Below are positions 48,033-58,261 of a stretch of 64,000 nt of DNA, piece after piece. Source of the DNA: Pachyseris speciosa (lineage: Eukaryota > Cnidaria > Anthozoa > Scleractinia > Pachyseridae). Within the stretch, counting starts at the first letter, position 1, and each line of letters starts with the position of its first letter. The position numbers and the translations under genes are program-made. Under the pieces are notes generated by a model. That model was not told the DNA's origin. It saw only the letters and a list, made by a program, of their open reading frames with translations, and did no database searches. The stretch is taken from positions 47,501-111,500 of the forward strand of contig JAEMWC010001416.1 in the NCBI GenBank assembly GCA_016490735.1, in the 5' to 3' direction.

Positions 48033-48667
48033 CGCCAGTCAACAAAGTAGAAACAACAGAAACACAATCCGAGCAAAGATGGCGGTTTTAATAACAACGA
48101 GAACAACCTCACCCAAGCAAAGGCATCTGGGTAAGCACAGAGTCCGCTTGCCATGTTGCAGGGGCACCCAATAACAAGTTTCGGAATATATCTGTTCGGT
48201 GGAGGGTAATTCGCCTGGGGCTTTCGGCGTCGATTAAAGAGTGCACTCGGGTTTTCGTAACTAAAACGTGGCCTTGGAGATTCGCAATAGGGAAATCATA
48301 GCCCCTAAGATTTTCGGGAAGGTCGTAATTGCCGTTTTTGGCAGTCAAAAACGTCAGCTAGCATTTTCGGAAATAAAATAGTTCCCTAGAAAGCTTGTGG
48401 AAAGTTCATTTCAGCTTGCATTTTCTCAAAGGAAGATTTTGTTCCCTAACATTTTCGGGCAATTAAACTTTCAGCTAGAGAATCCGAACAGATAAACTTC
48501 TTCTAGCTTATGAAAAGATCACTTTAAACATCCTTCAAACACCATAAGGTATTCAGAAATGCCTTTCTACAGCTTTTGGTTGATTTGGCTCGTTGGGTGC
48601 CCCTGATGTTGCACGCGGCTCACTAATCAATACAATGGACAAACACAACAACAATGCCTAATTGCGC
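48033..48667 (-). repeat. 5' LTR of the Gypsy element, split by a MITE
   Basis: The LTR sequence is interrupted at 48,161-48,605. Joining its two parts restores the sequence of the other LTR. It would carry the element's promoter, though none can be pinpointed. Confidence 0.85.
48161..48605 (+). mobile_element. hAT-type MITE with 8-bp target duplication
   Basis: Runs from GGGGCACCCA to TTGGGTGCCCCTG. It is flanked by ATGTTGCA at 48,153-48,160 and 48,606-48,613. The intact LTR at 42,080 has ATGTTGCA once, so the duplication is proven by an empty site. An 8-bp duplication and CAGGG-type ends are hallmarks of hAT elements. It is about 445 bp with no coding capacity. Confidence 0.92.
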
Positions 48668-49702
48668 TGTACCCTTTTGATCTGATCGTAGGCAGTTGCT
48701 TACTATCATTTTGTTGAAAAGCTCTCACTAAACCTTGAGGATGAAACTCTGGGATGGTTGAGGAGAGTCTTTTAGTGGATTGGTACATAAAATTATAGCA
48801 ACTGTATAAAGCATCTTCAGTTTTCCCTTTAATTTCTAATTAATTTCTGTTTTAATAGTTTGACTTGAATGGTAATGATCATTCATAGTTTTAATAATGA
48901 CTGGGTAATGGGCAGAGTGAACACACTGGACAGAGTTGAAGACTGGGGGACTTTTAAGCAGACTACTGGACTATACACAATGTAAATTGAATGTATTTGT
49001 TTCTAGGTACACTCAGTTTGTTCAGGGACAAGGCCTCAAGTATTCTCAGTGTATTGTGTTTGCTCATCATCGTCCATCTGCTGCTAATTTGACAAGAACT
49101 CAGATGTGTAAAATCTGATGACAAATCCCAGTCACTCACCTCAATCTTGTTCAACTCACTCAATTTTTAATTGCTGTTTCATTTTTGTGTTATAAACTGA
49201 ATTAAAAACCAACTCATGTTATCTGTGATCATGATTATTTTTTCAAACTTCATTAGAGATCCTTTGTCAGGTATGTAATTCATCTGTCATTTATCCTGTA
49301 GCGTCATCGCTCTTCAGAGTGAACTCACATGTACAGACAAACCTGGATGAAGAACCAGAAGCTGTCAGACATGAATTCCACAATTTCCTGGCAAGAGTGA
49401 TCAGTAACTGGACTTACAAACGAGACCAAGAAGAACTGAATGATTAGTGATTTAGTAACTGTAACGTTTACACTTGTAAAATGAACAAACAATTCTGTAA
49501 ATATATTAATTTTATTTTGTGTTTTTCAAGAGGTTAAATTATTGAAAATGCACTCTTTCTTGATTTTTTACCCATTCATTTTCGTATCTACTTCATGATG
49601 GGTTCCACTGTCCTAAAATGTTTAAATTGTGTGCCATGACGTGACAATATGAGACAATATGTTTGTTTCTCTTAAACTGTCAAAGCATTCTCATCCCCAG
49701 CC

Positions 49703-49789
49703 TCCAACGCTCTTTGAGCTCGTCACGCGTTCCTCCTCCACGTGGAGAGGGAACGCGTGACGAGCCCAAAGAGCGTCTGCATTGGAGGC
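49703..49789. repeat. Long palindrome, unit B copy
   Basis: GAGCTCGTCACGCGTTCC faces GGAACGCGTGACGAGCCC around TCCACGTGGA, with outer CCTCCAA/TTGGAGG also pairing. The whole can form one hairpin. The unit A copy (19,552-19,640) has lost some pairing, so the palindrome predates the duplication. Confidence 0.8.
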
Positions 49790-51228
49790 TATCTCATCCC
49801 TTGTATTTCCTGGTTATTACACTGGTAAAGCTTGTTGCATTACAAACAAAACTTTACCACATAGAAATGGGGTTCCCATAGCCTATATGAAGACAGAAAA
49901 GAACTATATTATTATTAATATTAAAAGGGGCGGCACATGCTTTGACAACCTTGTTACCGTATACCAACATGTGGTTGGCATGGTGATTCCTTGAAAGTCT
50001 CTGAGTGAATGAGACCACAGTTGGTTAGATTGCAGTCAGAGGTTGATGGGATTTGAATCGTTAAGTGTTGGGAGGAGTCCAACTCAATGGTAGAAAACGA
50101 GGGGACATTTCTTCTGTTGAAAAGAATAAAACTGAGTGGAAAAAACTGCGGGCCTTTCTCGCACATTTTTACAGTGGTTGAAAATAGTTGAGCTAGAAAC
50201 TCTCGTAACTTAATTATATTTGTCGATTCTTTTCCAAAGTTCCATCAGTCCTTCCCATAGAAAGTCCCTTCCAATATTGATCCTCCTCACATTTGTTACT
50301 CACGTCTTACGTAAATGATTGAAGCTAATTTTTTGTAAACCTTATTTTGGTTACGGAGCTCCTACCCACCCCACCCCCCAGCCCCCCCCCACCCCCCACC
50401 CCACTCCGACCCCAGTCTGTGAAGACATTAAAAATAATATGTTGGTTATCGGAACACTTATTGGATTTCTCAGAAGTAATAACAGAAAACAAAACGAATT
50501 AGCGAATTCTCCAGTAAGGGAACTGGTGAAGAGGAAGGGAGAGTTAAAAAGGAAAGGGGGGTGGGAGGGGGAGAAGCGGGGGTCGGAAGTACATACAGCT
50601 CCGAGGAAAGTTCCAGGGAGATATAGGAATTTTCTTTTCACCCTGTTCCACGCCGCAAAACCTATTCATAACCTTACAGAAAGTTGATTTGTTCGTTTCG
50701 TGCATTTATGAACGTAAAAAATTTGGATTAAACGACCTTCTAATGTAAGGTCAACGTCTGAAAAACTTGCTCAATTTGAAAGGTGCTAAATACGCAGTGT
50801 TGCGTGACAAAGATAATTTGTTTTATTTATTGGGTGTCCTTCGTGTTGTTTTTGAATGGCTTTGTTACAGCCTCGCTCGAAACTTTATAAATGTAAAGCT
50901 GTAAAGAGGACCAGACGATACCTGAAAACATCTCAAATATTGCTCTCAACAATACCGACAAGTTCAAGCTACCTTGAGCACATTTAAATTCCTAGAATCC
51001 CAGGGTGTTTTTACAATCATTCTCAGAAGTTTGTGAAGTCAAAACATCACATTCAAAGCATTGTGATTGGTTGACCTTGTATACAATAAAACCCAATAAG
51101 GTAAAACATCCGGTCACAAGACCAAACTTCATTTTTTGTTCAAGAACACAATTTTTTTGATCACATCAAATCTGCCACTGAAGAATTAAGAACGTTTGAT
51201 CGCTATTTTCGCTTTTGCGTTGTTCATT

Positions 51229-53280
51229 ATGGATGTTAAGACCATGCTAGATAATCTACATGACCAAGTGTCTTGTTCTGTGTGCATGTGCACATTTACC
51301 GAGCCAAAACAGTTGCCGTGCTTGCACAGTTTCTGTCTTCACTGTTTGAACGGGATTCATCGAACAAGTCCAAATCGTGGAGTGATATCTTGTCCAGAAT
51401 GTCGCAAGCAAATCAGAATCCCAGGCAGTGGAAATCCCAGCGAGTTTCCAACCAACTTCCGTATAAACAGCATCCTAGATGTGTTGGCCATTAAAAAGTG
51501 CAACACAGCTGGCGTGAAATGTGGCAATTGTGACAAAAGAAGTACGAACTGTTTTTACTGCTTCCCGTGTTGTTCGTTCTGGTGTGAAGACTGCATCACG
51601 GCACATAACATAATACGAAGTAATAAAGATCATCGTGTGCTGGCGATAACAGACTTTCAAGATCAAGACATCGAGGAAGTGTTAAAGCGACCAGCGTTTT
51701 GCCACAAGAAACACCACGAGAAGGAAGAGCTCAAGTTCTTCTGCAAAGTATGCAAAGCCGCCATTTGCAACGCTTGTGCTTTAACAGATCACGAAGGTCA
51801 TACTAAGATACTTATGGAATCGGCTGCGCACGAACGCAAGCTTCACTTTAAATCTGTTATCACATCGCTGAAGGAAAAAGCACAGGAAGAGAGAAGTGGA
51901 GTCGGCAGACTCAAGCAAAGCAACGTTGATGTTCAGAAGAAATTAGCTGATGTGAAGAGCAAAGTACAAGCGACCGCAGATCAGATTATCGCTCTCATTG
52001 AAGCAAGAAAACAGGACATTTTCAACGCTGTTGATAATCAAGCCACAGAGATCCTCAATTGTCTCGCGTTGAAAGAAAACGAATCCAAGGAGAAGCTCAA
52101 ATTGATTGAATCAACAATCGAGAAAACCGAAAATCTTCTGAAACGCAGCTCCAACGCTGAAATCCTAGCGTTTAATATTGATGAAACATTTGGCAGAATC
52201 CTTGAGGACCAAGGAGTTCAAGGTACAAGTGACTCTGTACGAATTCCTTATTGGAATTTTAATGAAAATAAGAAAGTTGTTAGCATGTTAAACACTGAGG
52301 GAATAGGTTCTGTAAAAGCCGTTTTCAGCACAGCTAAAGGGCAGCAGCCAAGCGGCATAAGAAAAGAAAATAGTAAAGCTGTTGCTGGGTTTGAAGGAAA
52401 ACATGTTCGGGGTAGTGCTGTTAAGGTTCAGATGCAAACCAGGCAGTTCACACATGTGCTGTCTTTTGGGCAAAGAGGTGAGTCTGTTGGAATGCTTAGG
52501 AATCCATGTGGGGTGGCAGTGAATGATGGAAATGAAATAGCAGTAACTGAGTGGCTTAACCACAGGGTATCAGTATTCAGTAGTGACGGTACCCACCTAA
52601 GATCGTTTGGTAGATGGGGTGTGAGTGAGGGTGAATTTCAGTGCCCTTCAGGAATAGCTTTTGACACGAATGGCAACATTATAGTGGTGGACTGTAATAA
52701 CAACCGTATACAAATGTTTACCAGGAATGGTGAGTTTCTTAGTAAGTTTGGTGATCAAGGTAGTCATGATCATCAGCTTAAGAATCCTGAGGGTTTATCT
52801 GTCACCACTACTGGTGATATTATTGTTGCTGATTATAGTAATCAATTTATTAAGTTATTTTCACCTCGTGGCCAGTTTGTATGTAAAATTGGCGGTGAGG
52901 GCTCTTTGGAGTGTCCTTATCACTGTATCCAGACGGAGCAATATCTTATTGTCTCAGACCCGGGTGATGACTGTATCAAAGTGTTCGATTGGGAGGGTAA
53001 TTTTCTGTTTAAATTCGGAAAGCAGGGAGACAAGGATGGTGAGTTCAGTTCTCCTGGTTACTTGTCAGTTAACAAGGATGGACACCTGATGGTGTGTGAT
53101 TCAGGGAATAACCGAGTTCAGGTGTTCGAAATGAACGGGAATTTTGTGACAAAGTTTGGTAGAGCAGGCAGCGGGAGAGGAGAGTTTTGGTATCCAATGT
53201 CTACAGCAAATCTTAGTGATGGAAGGATAGTTGTGTGTGACACTAATAACCACCGAGTACAGATATTTGAGTTGGTATGA
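51229..53280 (+). CDS. TRIM-NHL protein (RING, two B-boxes, coiled coil, six NHL repeats)
   Basis: A single-exon gene of 683 codons. The start MDVKTMLDN is preferred over the ATG 11 codons upstream because family members begin a few residues before the RING. RING ligands are C16, C19, C31, H33, C36, C39, C55 and C58. B-box 1 covers about 98-135 and B-box 2 about 158-191 ([23 protein letters not shown]). A coiled coil follows to about 310. No filamin domain is evident before six NHL blades from about 430 to the end (FGRWGVSEGEF, FGDQGSHDHQL, FGKQGDKDGEF and so on). Proteins of this type are ubiquitin ligases that use the NHL propeller to bind RNA or protein partners (TRIM2/3/71 group). The lack of introns is common for cnidarian TRIM-NHL paralogues. 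The paralogue in unit A is broken. Confidence 0.93.
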   Translation: MDVKTMLDNLHDQVSCSVCMCTFTEPKQLPCLHSFCLHCLNGIHRTSPNRGVISCPECRKQIRIPGSGNPSEFPTNFRINSILDVLAIKKCNTAGVKCGNCDKRSTNCFYCFPCCSFWCEDCITAHNIIRSNKDHRVLAITDFQDQDIEEVLKRPAFCHKKHHEKEELKFFCKVCKAAICNACALTDHEGHTKILMESAAHERKLHFKSVITSLKEKAQEERSGVGRLKQSNVDVQKKLADVKSKVQATADQIIALIEARKQDIFNAVDNQATEILNCLALKENESKEKLKLIESTIEKTENLLKRSSNAEILAFNIDETFGRILEDQGVQGTSDSVRIPYWNFNENKKVVSMLNTEGIGSVKAVFSTAKGQQPSGIRKENSKAVAGFEGKHVRGSAVKVQMQTRQFTHVLSFGQRGESVGMLRNPCGVAVNDGNEIAVTEWLNHRVSVFSSDGTHLRSFGRWGVSEGEFQCPSGIAFDTNGNIIVVDCNNNRIQMFTRNGEFLSKFGDQGSHDHQLKNPEGLSVTTTGDIIVADYSNQFIKLFSPRGQFVCKIGGEGSLECPYHCIQTEQYLIVSDPGDDCIKVFDWEGNFLFKFGKQGDKDGEFSSPGYLSVNKDGHLMVCDSGNNRVQVFEMNGNFVTKFGRAGSGRGEFWYPMSTANLSDGRIVVCDTNNHRVQIFELV

Positions 53281-54352
53281 TCTGTTCTTACCTTTCATTT
53301 ATCACGAATAAATTGTCTCGTCACTGATCAGTTCAGAAACGTGTTTTGTAAGAAACTGACTTAATTAGAGCAATATTTGTTATTCAGTATTTTGGGTGCT
53401 TATTTCAAGCGGGTAGGTTACTTCAATTCATAGCTAATTTGTTTTATTTTTCTTGTTTTGCATGCAACAATGATGTAAATTTTTTGTTGTACCTGTTATT
53501 CGTTATAACTCTGAGAAGTGATGATAACTGGGTTTCAACAGTTGTTAATTTGTTAATTGTATTTTACTGAGTGATTTTAAAATAGGTCATTGTTAGCTTC
53601 CTGATACAAATTTAGTTGTTATACTCGTTGTGTCTTACATTTACTGTAAGCAGTTTAACAAAAATTTCCAAATAATAGCGCATAAAAAATCAATAACTCT
53701 AAAATTAGTAACTAGGGAAGAGATTTATAGCAAAAACTTTTACCAAATTATTCCTTACGTTTACTTGAAGAAGTTTGTTCCTAGTTTTTGTTGTTTTTTT
53801 TTTTGTAGTATTTCTAGTAATTAATATTCCAGTTTTGCGAGCTGGTGAAGTGAAAATAAATAACCTTTGTTGTTGAACTTTGCGTGATATTTGAATATTT
53901 TATAAGTTTGCATCTTACGGATCAGCTGTGGCGCGTCTGAAATGCTTTAACTGATCTGTCTTTTATCATCCAGGAATCTGATAAGTGATGCCAAGAAAAA
54001 AAAAATTATCAAAAGCTCAGTAATAGAAATGGTTAGCTCTGAGCTGGCCGATTTTATTTATAACATTGACCTGAAACTCAAACTGAACGGAGGGACAAAA
54101 ACGCGCAAATGCCACCTAAAAGCAAGTAGCATGCGGTGGGAAGTGTAATTTCAGTGGACATGGCAGGGATTGCCTTTCTCTCGTGCCCTACTCTACTTAT
54201 TTGCAGTCGTTTTAAGTTGCTTCATTCAAGGGCACAAACATCTTCAGGAAATCGGAGATAGCCGAAAGGGAAGTGAAATCCTTGAATGGTAGCGTTAAGT
54301 GTGCGAAGGTACTGTCCGACTCCCTTGTAAGTGAAGATTTCCATTCATCAGA
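53281..54352. other. 3' flank of TRIM-NHL in unit B
   Basis: Follows the unit A flank (23,575-24,735) closely with small indels, including the likely polyadenylation signal. No further gene is seen. Confidence 0.6.
53855..53860 (+). terminator. Polyadenylation signal AATAAA, unit B
   Basis: AATAAA followed by CCTTTGTTGTTGAAC, matching the unit A site. It lies about 575 bases after the TRIM-NHL stop. Confidence 0.5.
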
Positions 54353-54678
54353 TCCCGGTTGTTCAAAGAGCGGATAACTTTATCCACTGGATAAGCCTAT
54401 CTGCTATCCACCGGATAGTTATCCAGAGGATAAAAAGTCGTTGCACAAAGGCTGGATAGTGCGATGGATAAGTATCCACAGGATAAGCTGCTTTATTATA
54501 TGACTAGCTCTTTCAGCGGTCAAGATGAGTCAATTCTCCTGCTGTGATTGGCTACCCGCGAGGTCAAGATGGAGCCATTTTGACCGCTCGGGATAGCCAT
54601 TCGTCCCGCGTTTTACTGTCTTTTAATAGCGTCCTTTGAGTCATATAATAAATCCTTTATTGACCAAGGTTGTTCGGT

Positions 54679-54790
54679 CAAGATGGCGGGATATTGGCCT
54701 CGTTCTTTTTTTGCGTGGTTATGGACCTTGACTTCGTCTCGGTCCATAAACACGCAAAAAAAGGAACGAGGCCACTATACCGCCATCTTG
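54679..54790. repeat. Hairpin with about 48-bp arms
   Basis: CAAGATGGCGGGATATTGGC faces its near-complement GCCACTATACCGCCATCTTG around the loop TTGACTTCGTCTC. The arms pair almost fully. It lies inside the 2.7-kb element. Confidence 0.85.
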
Positions 54791-55902
54791 ACCTCACGCT
54801 TCGCCAATAACCCATATATCCGGTCCGTTGCCATGGTGAATCTCAGTCACTTTTTAGAGGAAACATGGCATGACAACAAAATGGCGGAGGATGTGGAACC
54901 TGGAAAATGGAGAAATCAAAGCCAACTGCATCCCCTAGCTATTTTGCCAAACGTCAACTAAATACCACCTGGAACTGCTACGTGAGGCCGCGTGGGATAA
55001 AACCTTTTATCGAGAAGCAGTCGTATCAGAAATTCTGTAAATTAGCCTACTTTATATCTTGAACTCTCACAGTGATAATTAAGTTCCTTCTCAGTGTATC
55101 CACCCTCACATAAAGCCATTTTCGTTTAAATATCTTTTACAATTTGAAAAGCGTTCGTTTTGAGTCCTGAGGTAGACTACAACGGTCTACTGATGCAAAG
55201 GAGCACAACAATGATTGAGCTTAGATTGTTTAACTTTGGCCTTCTCGAAATTCCTCTTCATAGATTCCAGAGTAGCTTTGGTAATACACTTGTAAGAATG
55301 AACCATTCGTTAGAAACTTTCCTGCCATGAAATTCTTGCGTGTCTGTGAAAAGCCGATCGATCGACATGTTGAAAATAACACTACAAAAGGTCAGTTTTT
55401 TTAGCACAGAAATTGAAATATTTTGAAAAATAACACACTTGAGGACTTGCCCGCGATTTACGGTTTTATTTCCCTTATTACCATACCTATTTCAGTTGAT
55501 AAACGATTAGAAAATGATGAAAACATCAAGTCATTTACATTTATACCACAAACAAAGCCGTTTCCTCTGCAGTCCGCATGTTTCCACCAAGGAAAAATTT
55601 TTGATGTTGGGTTTGACTACGAGCATTTAACATTCGGTACCAAAAGCTAGGTACGACTCGAGTTCCGAGAAAAAAGTATTGTAATTTCAGCTCTTATGGC
55701 CCGGGAAAACAATTCTTTAAAAACTAAATATTTTAAATCTTTAGGCGATGCTAGCTAACAACGTGTTGAGCGACCAACGAACGATAACTGATGCTAGATT
55801 TGTCAAGCGATCGAAAAATAATACTTAATTTCATCGATTTACAAATGTAAAATATCTTTGATGGAAGAGTACGAGGTTATCATTATTGCTAGCAATGAAA
55901 AC

Positions 55903-56375
55903 GTAAAGCTTGTGATATGTGGCTGGAGTGACAAGGATACTTCACAAATTAATGTGATCAAGTAAGCTGAAGCCACTCAAAAGGCACTAAGGCCACATGG
56001 TAGCGGGCATTTCCCCTTAAATCTACCAAAGCAAAGATTGAGCCCAAGCATTAGCAGCCATGGACAGCTGTTTCGGCCTTGTTAGGCCTCATCACATTAA
56101 TTTGTGAAGTATCCTTGTCACTCCAGCCACATCCCACAAGCTTTACGTTTTCATTGCTTGTTTTATTGATATGTGGGTACTTGAGCCTGAGCATCAGCTA
56201 TGTCATGCTGATGAGACCTAACAAGGCCGAAACAGCTGTCCATGGCTGCTAATGCTCGGGCTCAATCTTTGCTTTGGTAGATTTAAGGGGTAATGCTACC
56301 ATGTGGCCTTAGTGCCTTTTGAGTGGCTTCAGCTTACTTGATCACTTTAATTTGTGAAGTATCCTTATCATTATT
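55903..56375. repeat. Nested double inverted repeat
   Basis: Four blocks in the order a-b-a'-b'. Block a (55,903-55,955, AAGCTTGTGATATGTGGCTG) pairs with a' (56,095-56,150). Block b (55,960-56,095) pairs with b' (56,205-56,345), sharing CCATGGACAGCTGTTTCGGC. A last partial piece of a' follows. The layout looks like a MITE with long ends whose inside was itself copied in reverse. Confidence 0.8.
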
Positions 56376-56404
56376 GCTGTTTTCCAAAAAGGTTCTCCCT
56401 GGGG

Positions 56405-56620
56405 AGCAGGGTTGGCGCAGTGGTGAGAGCACTCGCCTTCCACCAATGTGTCCCGGGTTCGATTCCCGGACTCGGTGTCATATGTGGGCTGAGTTTGGGC
56501 GATGTTTGATGTTTGAGTTTGTTGGTTCTCTACTCTCCTCCGAGAGGTTTTTCTCCGGGTACTCCGGTTTTCCCCTCTCCTCAAAAACCAACATTTGATT
56601 TAATTTGATTTGATTTGAGA
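56405..56620 (+). mobile_element. tRNA-derived SINE with (TTGAT)n-type tail
   Basis: The tRNA-like head has box A TTGGCGCAGTGGTGAGAGC and box B GGGTTCGATTCCCGG. The body contains GGTTCTCTACTCTCCTCCGA and CCGGTTTTCCCCTCTCC. The copy ends with repeats of TTTGAT. The truncated copy at 26,180 belongs to the same family. Confidence 0.9.
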
Positions 56621-56682
56621 TTTGTAATTAGTAGGCGAAGAGCCACCTTGTGGAAGTACTACTAATAAATCGTTTATTATTA

Positions 56683-56728
56683 TTATTATTATTATTATAT
56701 ATTATTATTATTATTATTATTATATATG
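56683..56728. repeat. (TTA)n microsatellite
   Basis: Runs of TTA broken once by TATAT, in the 3' flank of the SINE. Confidence 0.9.
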
Positions 56729-57985
56729 GCACAATGCGTGTTTTCTCAGAAAATAAAATGACAACAGTATTAAAAGATCGATCAATCGCTTGTTATATAT
56801 TTCTTTATTTCGCAGTCCATGCGTCCGTAGGTTTTCCAGGTACTTTGTCTCAATTTTTTAATTAAATGGTTGATTGTTCGAGCAGCCATGACTGTTATAC
56901 GACCTACCTAGATGTGGATAACTTTATCCGCTGGAAAGCGGCTGGATAACACTATCCAAGCTTCGAACAACCGGAATGACGTAGGTGGATAAATTTTATG
57001 CGCCGGATAGCGATTTATCCGCTGGATAAGAGTTATCCACTCTTTCAACAACCGGGGCCAGGAACCTATTGCGGTCAGATCTAATGCCGCTATCTTTTTC
57101 CGTACGCTTGATACCGCGGAGCTGAGCAAGTAAAACACTTGAAAATACTAATTAAAATCAACTTTATTTCTTCTTCGTTTTCAATGTTTTCTAACCGTGA
57201 AAAGAAACGTAATCACATGACACTAAGAACGGATTATTTTCGGTCATAAATTACACACCTTTTTGAGAGAAATTACCTGGCCCACCATTCACACTCTTTA
57301 GAGTACAGTGTGTTGCAAAGAGATATCTGCATCACCAAATGTGGACATCTCATCGGGGAAATAAACCTCTTTCATTATGCTAAGCACCTCTACATATGAA
57401 CTTTGAATCGGAACAGAAATTTCCCTTGTTCCTCCTCCCTTCACAAGTCGTACACTGACATATCGCTTTTCATTCTCACTATAATGCTGCCACCCAATCT
57501 AGATCTTTTTAGAAGTCTGGGTCTTTTTACAAGGTGGTGATTGAGGGTAATCATCAGATGGACAAAACTTTCCATTGCTAGAAACTGCCTTGGATTTTCT
57601 GGAAGTTGTGCCAAGTAGATGGGTTAGTTTCAGAAGTTTGGATTTTCGCTCTTCTTTTGCCTTGTCTGTACTTGGAACAAATGATCTCAGTGCAAGTATG
57701 TCGCCCCGGCGAACCAAACCAAGGGCTTGGAAATCTCCCTCTTTTGCCATCCTCACGGCTGTAAAGTCCATCTGTAGTAAGAAAATGAGTTTACCATAAA
57801 GAATACTGTGGAGTCAAACCAGTCCAGTAAAATATCCCACTTGAGGTGTAATACGAATATGTAAAACATGAAACGATACATAAAATACTTGCAGGTGCTA
57901 TAGGTATATTTCCCAAGGTAAGAAACACGATACGAAAAAAAAGTAGTCAACAGATACATATAGACTAATACATGGACGTACACAG

Positions 57986-58078
57986 ATATGGAATTTCTCC
58001 GCGAGTGTTCAACTCAATATATCACGCAGCAAACAAGTAAGATCTTGAGTTGAATACAAGAAGAGAAATTCCATATCT
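57986..58078. repeat. Imperfect palindrome
   Basis: GATATGGAATTTCTC faces GAGAAATTCCATATC, and TTCAACTCAA faces TTGAGTTGAA further in. It lies in the large intron of the SAM-like gene and is probably a MITE. Confidence 0.75.
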
Positions 58079-58261
58079 ATAATGAACATTCACCGTATAT
58101 CATATTCAACATATATTATATAAATGTATATATATATGCCATATATCAGGCCCAACATTTGCCATACATCATGTTCATCTATTTTGGGATTTTACATAAT
58201 TAGTAAGTAAAGGACTGCATGCTTGTCCAATTTGGAAGTAATTAAATTGAAATTTTTTTTC

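Larger units (their letters stand above)
41956..48667 (-). mobile_element. Ty3/Gypsy LTR retrotransposon, decayed
   Basis: Full element on the minus strand: short LTRs of about 185 bp at both ends, then gag, protease, reverse transcriptase/RNase H, integrase and a C-terminal tail in the Gypsy order. All frames have stops or frameshifts. Unit A shows the empty site (near 17,446), with a degenerate duplication of about 4-5 bases ending CTG. A purine-rich tract (AAGAGAGAGAAAAAGACAG) precedes the 3' LTR, and a TGGTGGCAGCGG stretch that could be the primer-binding site follows the 5' LTR. Confidence 0.85.
40916..49447 (+). pseudogene. IFT22: IFT22, unit B copy, truncated and interrupted
   Basis: Exons 3-6 are recognisable at 40,916-40,998, 41,539-41,637, 49,007-49,107 and 49,303-49,447, with the same lengths and phases as in unit A apart from a 3-base gain in the last. 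Exons 1-2, carrying the start and the P-loop, are absent. Exon 3 has TGA (40,976-40,978) for Trp in ELWDCSG. The last exon ends EELND instead of the conserved EELSIMNT. A SINE pair sits immediately before exon 4 and a Gypsy element fills the next intron. No functional GTPase can be made from this copy. Confidence 0.92.
54353..57058. mobile_element. 2.7-kb inverted-repeat element inserted in unit B
   Basis: Ends CCCGGTTGTTCAAAGAGCGG and the reverse complement of CCCGGTTGTTGAAAGAGTGG. The pairing goes on through many GGATAA/TTATCC words for over 100 bases at each side. Comparison with unit A (TCAGGAACCTATTGC at 24,716) shows the empty site and suggests a 3-bp CAG duplication. No transposase frame was found. 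The inside holds two further hairpins (54,679-54,790 and 55,903-56,375), a SINE (56,405-56,620) and a TTA microsatellite, so it is a composite of nested insertions. Confidence 0.75.
34388..57073. repeat. Segmental duplication, unit B
   Basis: Second copy of the block described at 10,758-24,735, in the same orientation. It is longer because of insertions at about 34,573-35,015, 35,050-35,490, 35,788-36,043, 36,448-36,598, 41,099-41,531, 41,956-48,667 and 54,353-57,058. The segment matching 14,710-16,140 of unit A, which holds IFT22 exons 1-2, is replaced here by 39,380-40,462. Confidence 0.9.

Noticed and set aside
54683..54961. 92-codon ORF in the 2.7-kb element
   Set aside because: Its first half is the two arms of a hairpin read through, and no motif or codon pattern supports it as a protein.
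57061..57073. Chance match of AGGAACCTATTGC to unit A
   Set aside because: A 13-base match directly after the inverted-repeat element, preceded by the same CAG as in unit A, is too specific for chance. It was kept as the last bases of the duplication.
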